A stretch of 64,000 nt of DNA from Stenotrophomonas sepilia (GCF_003244875.1 NZ_LXXZ01000040.1:1-64000), one strand, 5' to 3'. Positions 53,534 through 61,932 are shown, counted from the first letter of the stretch. Notes: generated by a model not told the origin, from the sequence alone. Translations and numbers: made by a program.

Positions 53534-54283
53534 ATGTTCCGCACGGTTACCCGCAGCGTGCTGCTTGCCGCGATGATTGCTTCCGTTTACGCAGCCCATG
53601 CAGCGTCGACCTCCCAGGTTTTGCTGACCAACGCGGCCGAGAATGCCTCGCTGATCGAAACCCGGCATTCCAGTGGCGACGGTGCCGGAGTGACGTCGAT
53701 GAAGACGCAGTACTTTGCCAACGAGGAAATGTCGGTGAGCTGGGACGACCAGCAGGTGCTGGTGCTGTGCAGTGAAGCGGCGTACCTGAAGATTCCTGCC
53801 GCCAAGCTCAAGGCCGGAGCGCTGACTACCGAGCAGCGGCAGATGATCGTCTATCAGGCACTGATGTCCGGCTTGGGGGCTGTCGCGGGCGTTGTCGGGC
53901 CGGCAGGCGAGGTGGTGACCGTGGCGGATGACGGTAGCGAGACCCGCAGTGTTGGCGAGAACAGCTGGGCATACGGTATCGAGCGCTACGACGTGATCAG
54001 TCAGCGGCTGCCGGATGGTGCTCTTCGGGTCCGGACCCGTAAGACGGAAACCGTGAATACCACGCCGCCGGCGGGCCCGGACGACACATTCAGCACCGAG
54101 GATGATCAGGCCGCACGCCTGTCCGAGCTGGCGCCGGTGGGGAGCTGGATCGAGGTCGTGATTCATGGTGGCCCACGGCTGCCGCACGTGGACCCGGCGA
54201 TTTCGTTGAAGGGCTGGATGTCGATGGGGGATGACCAGCCTGCAACAGTGGCCGAGGCGCGCAAGCTGCACGGCTGCAAGTGA
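53534..54283 (+). CDS. Secreted protein of unknown function
   Basis: The 249-residue protein has a signal peptide (RSVLLAAMIASVYAAHAAS). The mature part includes YFANEEMSVSWDDQQVLVLC, MIVYQALMSGLGAVAGVVGPAGE and a C-terminal GPRLPHVDPAISLKGWMSMG. The family is not recognised. It lies 64 bases after hmuV, but no coupling is visible. A perfect GGGGTC hairpin follows its stop by 9 bases and may end its transcript. Confidence 0.65.
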   Translation: MFRTVTRSVLLAAMIASVYAAHAASTSQVLLTNAAENASLIETRHSSGDGAGVTSMKTQYFANEEMSVSWDDQQVLVLCSEAAYLKIPAAKLKAGALTTEQRQMIVYQALMSGLGAVAGVVGPAGEVVTVADDGSETRSVGENSWAYGIERYDVISQRLPDGALRVRTRKTETVNTTPPAGPDDTFSTEDDQAARLSELAPVGSWIEVVIHGGPRLPHVDPAISLKGWMSMGDDQPATVAEARKLHGCK

Positions 54284-54292
54284 GGGCTGCCA

Positions 54293-54333
54293 GGGGTCAG
54301 ATCCCTTTGCCAGGGGCAAAGGGATCTGACCCC
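54293..54333. repeat. Perfect GGGGTC hairpin repeat
   Basis: A 19-bp perfect stem (54293-54311 / 54315-54333; ggggtcagatccctttgcc and its complement) has a 3-base loop. It is the same family as the two at 25772-25866. Confidence 0.9.
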
Positions 54334-54378
54334 TATCGTTGTCGGCCTCATCGTTCCATTTATGTGCGCAATATTCAC

Positions 54379-54406
54379 TTGCGCGCCAGATTGGCAGGTC
54401 TAGAAT
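54379..54406 (+). promoter_or_regulatory. Sigma70 promoter of the EF-G paralogue leader
   Basis: TTGCGC (54379-54384), a 16-base spacer and TAGAAT (54401-54406). The predicted start (about 54413) coincides with the ATG of a 29-codon ORF. Confidence 0.65.
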
Positions 54407-54412
54407 GCGCCC

Positions 54413-54552
54413 CATGAACCGGATGCCGCTCCTGAAGTTTTTCACCCTGACCCGCGCAAGCGCGGAATGGGCGTGTCTGCCTGGAGCTCCACAGGGCCGC
54501 TGAAGCGGCTATCGCTGGATCATCCACAGAGCGCCCTTCGGGGCGCTCTTTT
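54413..54552 (+). ncRNA. Leader RNA with a 29-codon ORF ending at an intrinsic terminator
   Basis: The predicted RNA starts at or next to ATG 54414. A 29-residue ORF (54414-54503) begins MNRMPLLKFFTLTRA and ends at a TGA in the loop of a ccgc/gcgg hairpin. A perfect 9-bp hairpin with TTCG loop and T-run (54528-54552) follows. No ribosome-binding site precedes the ATG. It is either an attenuator leader for the EF-G-like gene or a separate small RNA of about 140 bases. Confidence 0.6.
54528..54552 (+). terminator. Intrinsic terminator in the EF-G paralogue leader
   Basis: agagcgccc / gggcgctct (54528-54536 / 54541-54549) with TTCG loop, then TTTTC. Confidence 0.88.
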
Positions 54553-54604
54553 CGTTTCTGCAGTTTCATTTCCCTAACCCGACGTACCGCAAGGAGAACG
54601 TGCC

Positions 54605-54634
54605 ATGCACCAGATCGCCGAGACCGAACGCTAG
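54605..54634 (+). CDS. Upstream ORF of 9 residues (candidate leader peptide)
   Basis: ATG 54605 lies 8 bases after a strong AAGGAG (54591-54596) and reads MHQIAETER then TAG. A 10-bp hairpin (54635-54644 / 54657-54666, ccgcgcaccc and its complement) starts at the base right after the stop codon. A ribosome on the stop would cover the left arm. The strong ribosome-binding site and tight placement suggest a regulatory peptide for the EF-G-like gene 65 bases on. Confidence 0.55.
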   Translation: MHQIAETER

Positions 54635-54698
54635 CCGCGCACCCTGTCGCCAACCGGGGTGCGCGGCCCCCGTAGTTGGCTTTGCAGGAACCTATCTC

Positions 54699-56735
54699 AT
54701 GAACACCCAAGTCCTTTCCCGCCGTCGCAACCTTGGCATCATTGCCCACATCGACGCCGGCAAGACCACGCTGACCGAACGCCTGCTGTGGAAAAGCGGC
54801 GAGATCCATCGCGTCGGCGAAGTGCACGACGGCAATGCGACCACCGACTTCTCGGCGATCGAGCGCGAACGGGGCATCACCATTGGCGCGGCCGCCGTGC
54901 AGGCGCAGTGGGCACCGCGTGATCTGCCGCCGCATCGGTTGACCCTGATCGATACCCCCGGCCACATCGATTTCGCCATCGAGGTCGAGCGATCCCTGCG
55001 GGTACTCGACGGCGCCGTGGCGGTGTTCTCGGCCGTGGATGGCGTGCAGCCGCAGTCCGAGACGGTGTGGCGCCAGGCGCGTCGCCATCACGTGCCGCTG
55101 ATCGCTTTCGTCAACAAGATGGACCGCGTAGGCGCTTCGTTTGAGCGCGTGCTGGAGCAGCTGCAGGACAAGCTGCGCGCGCGGCCGTGGGCGCTGGGCG
55201 TGCCGTTGGGCAGCGAAAGCGGCTTCAGTGGCTGGGTCGATCTCGTCGATGCGCGCGTGCTGCAGTGGCAGGAGGGCGGCGCAACCACGGTGACCCCGTG
55301 GGACGAAGCGGCGCGCGCCCAATGGCAGGCCCAGCGCGATGCGCTGGTCGAAGCTGTGGCCGATCATGACGAAGAACTGGCCGATGCCTGGCTGGAAGGT
55401 CGCGTGATTGGTGCCGATATGCTGCGCGCGGCGATCCGGCGGGCGACGCTGGCAGGTGCAGGCGTGCCTGTGCTGGCCGGTGCTGCGTTCAAGGACAAGG
55501 GCATCGAGACGCTGCTGGATGCCGTGGTCGATTACCTGCCGTCGCCGCTGGACCGCCCTGCTGTCAGGGCTGAAAGCGATGAGGGCGAGGTGATGCTGCC
55601 GCCGGATCCGGACGGTCCACTGGCAGGCCTGCTGTTCAAGATCACCCACCAGCAGCACGGGGCGCTGAGCTTCGTGCGGCTGTACTCGGGCACCTTGAAG
55701 GTGGGCGACGCGGTGGCCAGTTCGCAGCATCCGCAGGGGCGGCGTGTCAGTCGCCTGGTGCGGGTGCAGGCCGACCAGACCCATGACATCGAGCAGGCCG
55801 TGGCCGGTGACATCGTCGCGGTCCTGGGCTGGAAGGATGCGGTCAGTGGCGAGACGCTGAGCAGCCGTGCGCTGCCGTTGCGCCTGGAGAACATCCAGGC
55901 TCAGGCGCCGGTGCTGGCCTGGCGGTTGGAGCCGGCGCGTGCGGCGGACCTGATCCGGATGGCGCAGGGACTGGCCAGCCTGGCCCAGGAAGATCCCTCG
56001 TTCCGTGTGGAAACGGACCGGGAAACGGGTGAAACCCTGGTCTGGGGCATGGGTGAGCTGCATCTGGAAGTGATGGTCGAGCGCCTGCGCAGCGAATGGA
56101 AGGTCGACGTGGCCGTAGGTGCGCCGCGCGTGGCCTACCAGGAGACGCCGATGCGCCCGATGACCGGTGTCGTCGGGCGGCTGGTCAAGCAGACCGGTGG
56201 CCAGGGCCAGTTCGCGCACGTGGTGCTGGATGTGGCGCCGCGCGACGACGACCTTGTCGTGTTCAACGACCGCATCGTCGGTGGCGTGGTGCCGCGCAGC
56301 TTCATCGCAGCGGTGGAAAAGGGCGTGCGTGCCGCGCTGTCGGAAGGTCCGCAGGGACATCCGGTGGTCGGCATCGAGGTCAGTCTTGTCGATGGCCAGA
56401 CCCATGCCAAGGACTCTTCGGAGATGGCGTTCCATCGCGCAGGCGCCGAGGCGATCAAGGCGGCGCTGGCCGAGGGTGGCACGCAGCTGCTGGAGCCGGT
56501 GATGGCGGTGACGGTGCATTCGCCGTCGGCGTCGGTAGGTGATGTGGTCGGCGACCTCAACCGGCGCCATGGCCGCATCGCCCGCATCGAGGACCAGGAC
56601 GGTCGTGCCGAGGTCAGTGGTTTCGCGCCACTGGCGCAGCTGGTGGGGTACACCACCTCGCTGCGTTCGCTCAGCCAGGGGCGGGCCAGCAGTGAGGCGC
56701 ACCTGCACGGCTATGAGCCAGTACGCGCGGCATGA
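54699..56735 (+). CDS. Elongation factor G paralogue (EF-G2-like)
   Basis: The 678-residue GTPase has G1 AHIDAGKT (16-23), the switch I ERERGITI, G3 DTPGHIDF and G4 NKMD, then EF-G domains II-V with GMGELHLEVMVERLR and the domain IV segment HAKDSSEMAFHRAGAEAIKAAL. It is shorter and more divergent than housekeeping EF-G, and no ribosomal-protein genes are near. Tet-type ribosomal protection is less likely because domain IV is EF-G-like. ATG 54699 has AGGAA upstream. The leader carries a terminator and a 9-residue ORF, which points to translation-sensing regulation. Confidence 0.85.
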   Translation: MNTQVLSRRRNLGIIAHIDAGKTTLTERLLWKSGEIHRVGEVHDGNATTDFSAIERERGITIGAAAVQAQWAPRDLPPHRLTLIDTPGHIDFAIEVERSLRVLDGAVAVFSAVDGVQPQSETVWRQARRHHVPLIAFVNKMDRVGASFERVLEQLQDKLRARPWALGVPLGSESGFSGWVDLVDARVLQWQEGGATTVTPWDEAARAQWQAQRDALVEAVADHDEELADAWLEGRVIGADMLRAAIRRATLAGAGVPVLAGAAFKDKGIETLLDAVVDYLPSPLDRPAVRAESDEGEVMLPPDPDGPLAGLLFKITHQQHGALSFVRLYSGTLKVGDAVASSQHPQGRRVSRLVRVQADQTHDIEQAVAGDIVAVLGWKDAVSGETLSSRALPLRLENIQAQAPVLAWRLEPARAADLIRMAQGLASLAQEDPSFRVETDRETGETLVWGMGELHLEVMVERLRSEWKVDVAVGAPRVAYQETPMRPMTGVVGRLVKQTGGQGQFAHVVLDVAPRDDDLVVFNDRIVGGVVPRSFIAAVEKGVRAALSEGPQGHPVVGIEVSLVDGQTHAKDSSEMAFHRAGAEAIKAALAEGGTQLLEPVMAVTVHSPSASVGDVVGDLNRRHGRIARIEDQDGRAEVSGFAPLAQLVGYTTSLRSLSQGRASSEAHLHGYEPVRAA

Positions 56736-56744
56736 AGAAGGCAA

Positions 56745-56775
56745 GGGAGCCCGTTCGCGGGCTCCCATTTTTTTT
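56745..56775 (+). terminator. Intrinsic terminator of the EF-G paralogue
   Basis: A perfect 9-bp stem gggagcccg / cgggctccc with a TTCG loop (56745-56766) is followed by eight T. Confidence 0.95.
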
Positions 56776-56789
56776 GTCCGGGTTTCCGT

Positions 56790-56863
56790 ATCCGCGCATG
56801 GCGTGGATCTACCGGGTGACCGGGTCGCGAGCTCTGCAGTAGATCCACGCCATGCGTGGATGG
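56790..56863. repeat. Inverted pair of GTAGATCCACGCC palindromes
   Basis: atccgcgcatggcgtggatc followed by tac (56790-56812) and gtagatccacgccatgcgtg followed by gatgg (56839-56863) face each other. Confidence 0.85.
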
Positions 56864-56987
56864 ATCCGCACCGACACGGCAACATTGGCGCTGCATCGCA
56901 CCAAATCTGTAGAAAAAGCTGGATTAAAGTGATGCCTCACGATAAATTGCGCACCCCCCGTTGCTCGCCGCCGCCCGCACCCCTCTC

Positions 56988-57260
56988 ATGCGTGATGACA
57001 AAGACCCCGGAACCCTGGAGCTGACCCTGCCGCGCAAGCGCGGTCGTCCGCCCAAGTTCGGGTACGCGATGAGCGATGCGCAGCGGGCGGCGCGCTATCG
57101 TGCGCGCAGGGCAGGGCAGGCCAACCATGCCGACGTGCGTTCCTGCAGTGACATGGTGCTGCTGGACAAGATCCGTGCGGCGGTCAGTGCCCGCGACACC
57201 GAGCTGGCCGGTTTCCTGGTCCACGTACTCTGGCAGCGCTACCCCCTGCAGCTGAAATAG
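56988..57260 (+). CDS. Small basic protein with an AT-hook-like motif
   Basis: The 90-residue product starts MRDDKDPGTLELTLPRKRGR and contains RKRGRPPKF followed by SDAQRAARYRARRAGQ; KRGRPPK is the core of an AT-hook, a minor-groove DNA-binding motif. The rest is a short helix (MVLLDKIRAAVSARDTELAG). It is probably nucleoid-associated or regulatory. The family is not otherwise recognised. The start was taken at ATG 56988; a TTG at 56961 is an alternative. Confidence 0.6.
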   Translation: MRDDKDPGTLELTLPRKRGRPPKFGYAMSDAQRAARYRARRAGQANHADVRSCSDMVLLDKIRAAVSARDTELAGFLVHVLWQRYPLQLK

Positions 57261-57370
57261 TTCGCCGGTGGGGTGGCCGTTGTCATCGAGCTTGTTGATA
57301 ATGCGGGATTCAGGTTGTTCCCGCTGGCGTGCCCGGGATGGCAGGCGCGCATGATCGAACGGTTCCCAAC

Positions 57371-58126
57371 ATGACCACCACCAGCGACACCACCACCGAA
57401 GCGGCGCCGAGCGGCGCCCCCCTGTTCTATACCCGCCCGGTGCCGCTGCAGGCCGATGTGCATGCCGATCTGCGCATCCTGCCGGGCAAGCTCGAGTTCG
57501 CCGCCGGCAACAATGCCATTCCGCTGGTGCTGGGCGAGTTCTCGCTGGCCCTGCACCACTTCCCGATCCTGTTTGCCGGCCCGAGCGCGGTTCCGATGGC
57601 TGCCGTGGGCGTGTCCGACCAGAACCTGTTCATCAAGGATGGCCTGTGGGAAGACGAGGCCTATATTCCCGCCTACCTGCGCCGCCACCCCTTCATCTTC
57701 ATCGACACCGGTGCGGAGAATGATTTCCTGCTGGGCATCGACGAAGAGAGCCCACGCGTGGTCAAGGGTGGCGAAGAAGGCCAACCGCTGTTCGTTGATG
57801 GCAAGGCCACCGAGATGGTGCAGCAGGCCCTGGAATTCTGCGGCCAGTACACCCGCGAACACGAACAGACCCAGGCCTTCTCCAAGGCCCTGGTCGACAA
57901 CGGCCTGCTGGTGGAGCGCAACGCCACCGTGCGTATCCCGGATGGCCGGGAGTTCAACCTCAACGGTTTCCTGGTCGTGGACGTCGAGAAGTTCGTCGCG
58001 CTGCCGGAAGCAACCGTGGTCGAGTGGCACCGCAGTGGCTGGCTGGCACTGATCCACCAGCACCTGATGTCGCTGGGTCGCTTCAATGACCTGACCCGTC
58101 GCCAGGTCGAGCGTCTGGCCGCGTGA
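57371..58126 (+). CDS. SapC-family protein
   Basis: The 251-residue protein matches the SapC family (PF07277) in its layout: HADLRILPGKLEFAAGNNAIPLVLGEF, HFPILFAG, DGLWEDEAYIPAYLRRHPFIF, RIPDGREFNLNGFLVVDVEKF and the C-terminal HQHLMSLGRFNDLTRR. SapC was named in Campylobacter next to S-layer genes, but its function is unsettled. Its 3' end overlaps the convergent hybrid kinase gene by 44 bases. Confidence 0.88.
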   Translation: MTTTSDTTTEAAPSGAPLFYTRPVPLQADVHADLRILPGKLEFAAGNNAIPLVLGEFSLALHHFPILFAGPSAVPMAAVGVSDQNLFIKDGLWEDEAYIPAYLRRHPFIFIDTGAENDFLLGIDEESPRVVKGGEEGQPLFVDGKATEMVQQALEFCGQYTREHEQTQAFSKALVDNGLLVERNATVRIPDGREFNLNGFLVVDVEKFVALPEATVVEWHRSGWLALIHQHLMSLGRFNDLTRRQVERLAA

Positions 58127-60452
58127 TCAAGGGGGTGGGCAGGGTTCCCGCGACGCGGGCGCCCTGTCCGGCCTGCAGTACGCCCAGCAGGCGACGTGCG
58201 TCGGTCCAGTCCGGCGTGGCGTCCTGCGCCAGATCGACCAGCTCGGCCGCGATGGCGGCGTGCTCGCATTGACCCAGCATCTGTAGCGCGCCCTGCAATC
58301 GGTGCGCGTGATGACCGAGCGCCGATGCGTCTGCATGATCGACAATCCGCTCGATCCTGCCGAGTTCATCGCAGATGTCGGCGCTGTAGGCCGCGTCCAT
58401 TTCAGTCACCTGCTCAAGTGCGTCCACGCTCTCCGGCGCCGGAATGCCCAGCGCAGCGAGCAGTTCGGCGGCGCGCAGCGGCTTGGCCAGCACCGCGTCG
58501 AAACCCGAGCGGCGGCAGCGTGCGTGGTGACGTCGCCCGCTGCGGGCAGACAAGGCGATCAGACGGACCGGATGCCCGCTGCGGGCGCGCAGTTCGCGTG
58601 CCAATGCGTAGCCATCGATGCCACGCAGCCCAATGTCGATCAGCGCGGCAGGGCGGGGGTGGCGTATCTGTTCGGCCAGCGCGCTGGCCGCGTCTTCCAG
58701 GGCACATACCTCGGCGCCCCAGCGCCGCAACTGTTCGGCAATGACGTGGCGATTGAGTGCGTGGTCCTCCACCAGCAGCAGTTGCAGCCCGGCCAGTGGC
58801 GTGCCCTCCACGGGCATGTCCCGGACACTCTCGGCAGAGTCAGCAGCGCATACCGGCAGGCGCAGGATGAAGCGGCTGCCGCGACCGAGGACGCTGTGCA
58901 CGGTCAGATCGCCCCCCATCGCACGTGCCAGCTCGCGTGCAATGGAAAGCCCGAGGCCACTACCGCCACGCTGATGCCCACCGCTGCCTTGATGGAAAGG
59001 CTGGAACAGTTCGGCTACCTGTGCGGGCGCGATCCCGATCCCGCTGTCGATCACCTCCAGCAGCAGCTCTTGCGGCCGCGCTACTGGAAGCAGTCGCAGG
59101 CGCAGCTCGATGCCGCCGATATCACTGAACTTCACCGCATTGGCCAGCAGATTGCTGGCAATCTGGCGTAGCGCATCAATGTCCACCCGAATGATCGGCG
59201 AAGGTTCGGTCGGGGCATCAAGATGCAGTTGCAGGCCTTTCTGTTGCGCCTGAGGCCGAATGGCCTCCAGTGCCTGCCGGCAAAGCCGGGTCGCATCACA
59301 GGCTTGTGCATGCGGCCTGAAAGCGCCGCTGGCGAGGCGCGAAAAGTCCAGTGCGCGATTCAACAGGCCGCGCAGGGATTGGCCGGCGCTGCTGGCAGCG
59401 GCGAGCAGATCGCGCTCGCCTTTCGGCAGTGTCGATCGTCCAAGCAGCTCGATCGAGGCCAGTACGGCCTGTGCCGAATTGCGCATCTCGTGACTGATCA
59501 TCCCGATGGCCTGCGCGCTGCGGCGGTCGCCGCGTACCCGCAGGTGACGGGTCATGGGCCACAGCAACAGCGCGACCAGCAGAGGGGGCAGCAGCAGCCA
59601 GCCGCGCGGGGGCGAGGCCTGCATCCAGTCCAGTGCGTTTCCCGCCGCCGCTGGCAGGGTCTGGCCTGCCCACAGGTGGAGCAGGCTCGCATGCTCCTCC
59701 AGCGTGATCTCCCGCAACGCCTGTCCGATGCGTTCAAGCAGCTGCTGGTCTTCCTGGCGGACGAGCAGGTAGAGGTCGGTGGAGAAGTCGCTGTCGAATG
59801 GCTGCAGGCGCAGGCTGCCGTTGAAATGGCGTCGAACCAGCGGGCGCAGCGTGGATTCCAGGCCAATCGCCACGTCGGCCAGGCCGGATTGAACTGCCGT
59901 CAATGCTGCGTACCGATCAGGCAGGTGCTGCAGCCGGATCTGAGGATGATGCGCGCGCAGCCAGCCGGCGTAGGGCCCGCCTTCAACGACGGCCACCACC
60001 CGGCCGTCGAGCTCGCGTATCTCCCGTGGCAGCCATTCACCGGCGCGCCCTGCCAGCAGGGTGGCGCCACCCCGGAAGCGGCTGGACGCGGCGAGGTCGG
60101 GGCAGGGCAGCTTCTGGTGTCTCGCGCCGCCAAACACCATGACCAGGTCGGCCTCGTGATGACATACAGCGAGGATTGATGCGGCGGTCGTCGGATAGGG
60201 GTGTTCCAGGAAGCTGAGTTGGGCGTGACGCGCCACCAGGTTGGCGTAGCCATGGGCGAGCGTCGGCGGTGATGACGGATCGGCTATCGCTGCGGGCACG
60301 GGGCGTAGGGACGGAGCGGTGGAGACCCGCACGCTGCTGCCCGGTAGCCAGCGTGGTGACCGGATATCTTCCGCCGACGCGGCGGGAAGGAGAAGCAGTA
60401 CCAGCAACCCCCGGATCAGCAGGCACGGACGCAATGGCGCATGGCGCCTCAC
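58083..60452 (-). CDS. Unorthodox hybrid sensor histidine kinase (SBP-HisKA-HATPase-REC-HPt)
   Basis: The 789-residue protein has a signal peptide, a periplasmic solute-binding domain (about 40-270), a membrane segment (about 288-306), a HisKA domain with SHEMRN (His321), HATPase_c (ASNLLANAVKFSD; DSGIGIAPAQVAELFQPFHQ; GSGLGLSIAREL), a receiver (ALIDIGL phospho-Asp) and an HPt domain (HHAHRLQGALQMLG). The layout is that of EvgS/BvgS-type kinases. GTG 60452 overlaps the stop of the upstream response-regulator gene (GTGA). It overlaps the SapC gene at the other end. Confidence 0.88.
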   Translation of the reverse strand: MRRHAPLRPCLLIRGLLVLLLLPAASAEDIRSPRWLPGSSVRVSTAPSLRPVPAAIADPSSPPTLAHGYANLVARHAQLSFLEHPYPTTAASILAVCHHEADLVMVFGGARHQKLPCPDLAASSRFRGGATLLAGRAGEWLPREIRELDGRVVAVVEGGPYAGWLRAHHPQIRLQHLPDRYAALTAVQSGLADVAIGLESTLRPLVRRHFNGSLRLQPFDSDFSTDLYLLVRQEDQQLLERIGQALREITLEEHASLLHLWAGQTLPAAAGNALDWMQASPPRGWLLLPPLLVALLLWPMTRHLRVRGDRRSAQAIGMISHEMRNSAQAVLASIELLGRSTLPKGERDLLAAASSAGQSLRGLLNRALDFSRLASGAFRPHAQACDATRLCRQALEAIRPQAQQKGLQLHLDAPTEPSPIIRVDIDALRQIASNLLANAVKFSDIGGIELRLRLLPVARPQELLLEVIDSGIGIAPAQVAELFQPFHQGSGGHQRGGSGLGLSIARELARAMGGDLTVHSVLGRGSRFILRLPVCAADSAESVRDMPVEGTPLAGLQLLLVEDHALNRHVIAEQLRRWGAEVCALEDAASALAEQIRHPRPAALIDIGLRGIDGYALARELRARSGHPVRLIALSARSGRRHHARCRRSGFDAVLAKPLRAAELLAALGIPAPESVDALEQVTEMDAAYSADICDELGRIERIVDHADASALGHHAHRLQGALQMLGQCEHAAIAAELVDLAQDATPDWTDARRLLGVLQAGQGARVAGTLPTPLITRPDARPGDGSGH

Positions 60453-61075
60453 GGCGACTCCAACCGTTCACGCAGCGCATAGATCTCCACATCGCTGCGC
60501 AAGCCCAGCTTGCGCAGCACCGCGACCTTCTGTGTGCTGACGGTCTTGATGCTGCGGTGCCGGCGCAGCGCGATCTCCGATACGGTCAGGCCTTCCAGCA
60601 GCAGCTCCAGTACCTCCCGCTCGTTGCGGCTGAGCTCGCCACGATCGCCGGCCAGCCTGACGTCCGGCGGAATCCGGATCAGGCCCTGGAAGACGCGCAC
60701 GATGGCGTCGGACAATGCCGCAAGGGGTTCGGCCTTGCTGACGAACCCACCGAGTCCGGCATCGATCAGGCTGTTGAGATTCGTGGTGGGAGAGAGCGTG
60801 GCGAAGGCCAGCATTGGTGTGCGCGGGAATTCGCGACAGAGCAGCGTAACCAGCTCGATGCCGCCCAGGTCGCCACGGGCGAGCGTGAGATCGATGATGG
60901 CCACATCCACGGGCAAGCGGTGCAGGCTGTCGATCAGCGCACTGCTGCAACCATGGCTGGCGACGATGTCGAACCGGAGATCGCCTGACAGGTGCAGGGC
61001 GGTGCCGCGACGGACGACTTCATGGTCGTCCAGGAGCGCCAGTCGAAGCCGGCGCGGTGCAGGAAATCCATTCAT
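60449..61075 (-). CDS. LuxR-family response regulator partnered with the hybrid kinase
   Basis: The 208-residue protein has a receiver domain (LRLALLDDHEVVRRG; phospho-Asp in VAIIDLTL; conserved Lys in FVSKAEP) and a LuxR-type HTH (LSRNEREVLELLLEGLTVSEIALRRHRSIKTVSTQKVAVLRKLGL). It pairs with the kinase downstream like EvgA-EvgS. ATG 61075 places the receiver close to the N-terminus; ATG 61114 is an alternative. An AT-rich patch and a 9-bp palindrome lie in front of it. Confidence 0.88.
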   Translation of the reverse strand: MNGFPAPRRLRLALLDDHEVVRRGTALHLSGDLRFDIVASHGCSSALIDSLHRLPVDVAIIDLTLARGDLGGIELVTLLCREFPRTPMLAFATLSPTTNLNSLIDAGLGGFVSKAEPLAALSDAIVRVFQGLIRIPPDVRLAGDRGELSRNEREVLELLLEGLTVSEIALRRHRSIKTVSTQKVAVLRKLGLRSDVEIYALRERLESP

Positions 61076-61390
61076 GCGCGGGAGGTGGTCAGCGCCCGTG
61101 GGCGTGGCCGCCATTCTGGCGCCGCTGTCGCGTCGAACATCGAATTTGTTGCGTTTTTACGACTATTCCTAAAGATCGATGGATGAGCTCCATCGATAAG
61201 AGCTGATCCATGGGCTGGACGTATCGTCAGGTTGAGAGCCGTGTGGACGCAGTGTCCTGGTGCGCTCTCGCTGGGTACAGGTGGCCTGGGTTGCAGGGCT
61301 GCCGGCACCCTTCGAGGGGGGGGTATTAATGTGACGCGTCACGCTGAAGTGCCTGGTCACCCGCGAGCCGAGTGGTCGGCGGTTGGCGAT
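61076..61390. other. Intergenic region before the response-regulator gene
   Basis: This 315-base gap holds a perfect 9-bp inverted repeat atcgatgga / tccatcgat (61175-61183 / 61189-61197), a run of eight G (61316-61323) and a 12-bp palindrome gtgacgcgtcac (61331-61342). These may be the promoter and operators of the response regulator. No gene was seen. Confidence 0.6.
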
Positions 61391-61924
61391 CTATCGCACC
61401 GACTGAGGTACGCGCCTGAGCCTGCCGGTGTCGTAGCCCATGGCCGCGATGCGCTCCACGGCGTGCTGGTAGTCGCTGTCCGATACGTGCGGGGTACGTG
61501 CCATGTACCAGACATAGTCGCGCTTGCTGCGTGCGACGATGGTCTGGCCATAGTCGTCGTCCAGCCAGGCAATCACATACTCGGCCTGGATCGGCCAGAT
61601 GAACTGCATGCCCCAGATCGCGCCATTGCCGTTCCTCTCGACCCGTCCAACCGGGTGCATGGACTTCTGCGGGGCGTCGAAACTGCCCTTGCGATAGGTG
61701 AAGGTCGTCTGGATGCGCCCGTCCGGCCGCAGCGCATAGCTCTCCACCGCGTCGAAGGCCTCGCGCTCCGGCCATGAGGGTATGTGGGCGATCACATACC
61801 AGTCGCCCATGAAGCGCGGCACGTCCACCGAGGGCGGGCGGGGCAGGGGACGGGTATCGCTGGAGCTGCAGCCGGAACCGAACAGGCTCAAGGCCAGCAG
61901 GGGAAGCAGGGAGCGCATGCGCAT
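61391..61924 (-). CDS. Lipocalin lipoprotein (Blc-like)
   Basis: The 177-residue product has a lipoprotein signal peptide (MRMRSLLPLLALSLFGSGC). The lipocalin GxW motif is in FMGDWYVIAHIP; later YVIAWLDDDYGQTIVARSKRDYVWYMART matches bacterial Blc-type lipocalins. It may bind lipids at the outer membrane. ATG 61924 has GAGGTG upstream. It is the last gene of the leftward lipid operon. Confidence 0.85.
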   Translation of the reverse strand: MRMRSLLPLLALSLFGSGCSSSDTRPLPRPPSVDVPRFMGDWYVIAHIPSWPEREAFDAVESYALRPDGRIQTTFTYRKGSFDAPQKSMHPVGRVERNGNGAIWGMQFIWPIQAEYVIAWLDDDYGQTIVARSKRDYVWYMARTPHVSDSDYQHAVERIAAMGYDTGRLRRVPQSVR

Positions 61925-61932
61925 GTCACACC

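Noticed and set aside
54699-56735. EF-G-like gene as a Tet(M)-type ribosomal protection gene
   Set aside because: The domain IV segment and overall sequence are EF-G-like, not Tet-like; only the leader layout recalls tet(M).
61331-61342. gtgacgcgtcac as a CRP/Clp site
   Set aside because: Half-sites are 4 bases apart, whereas Clp/CRP sites need 6.
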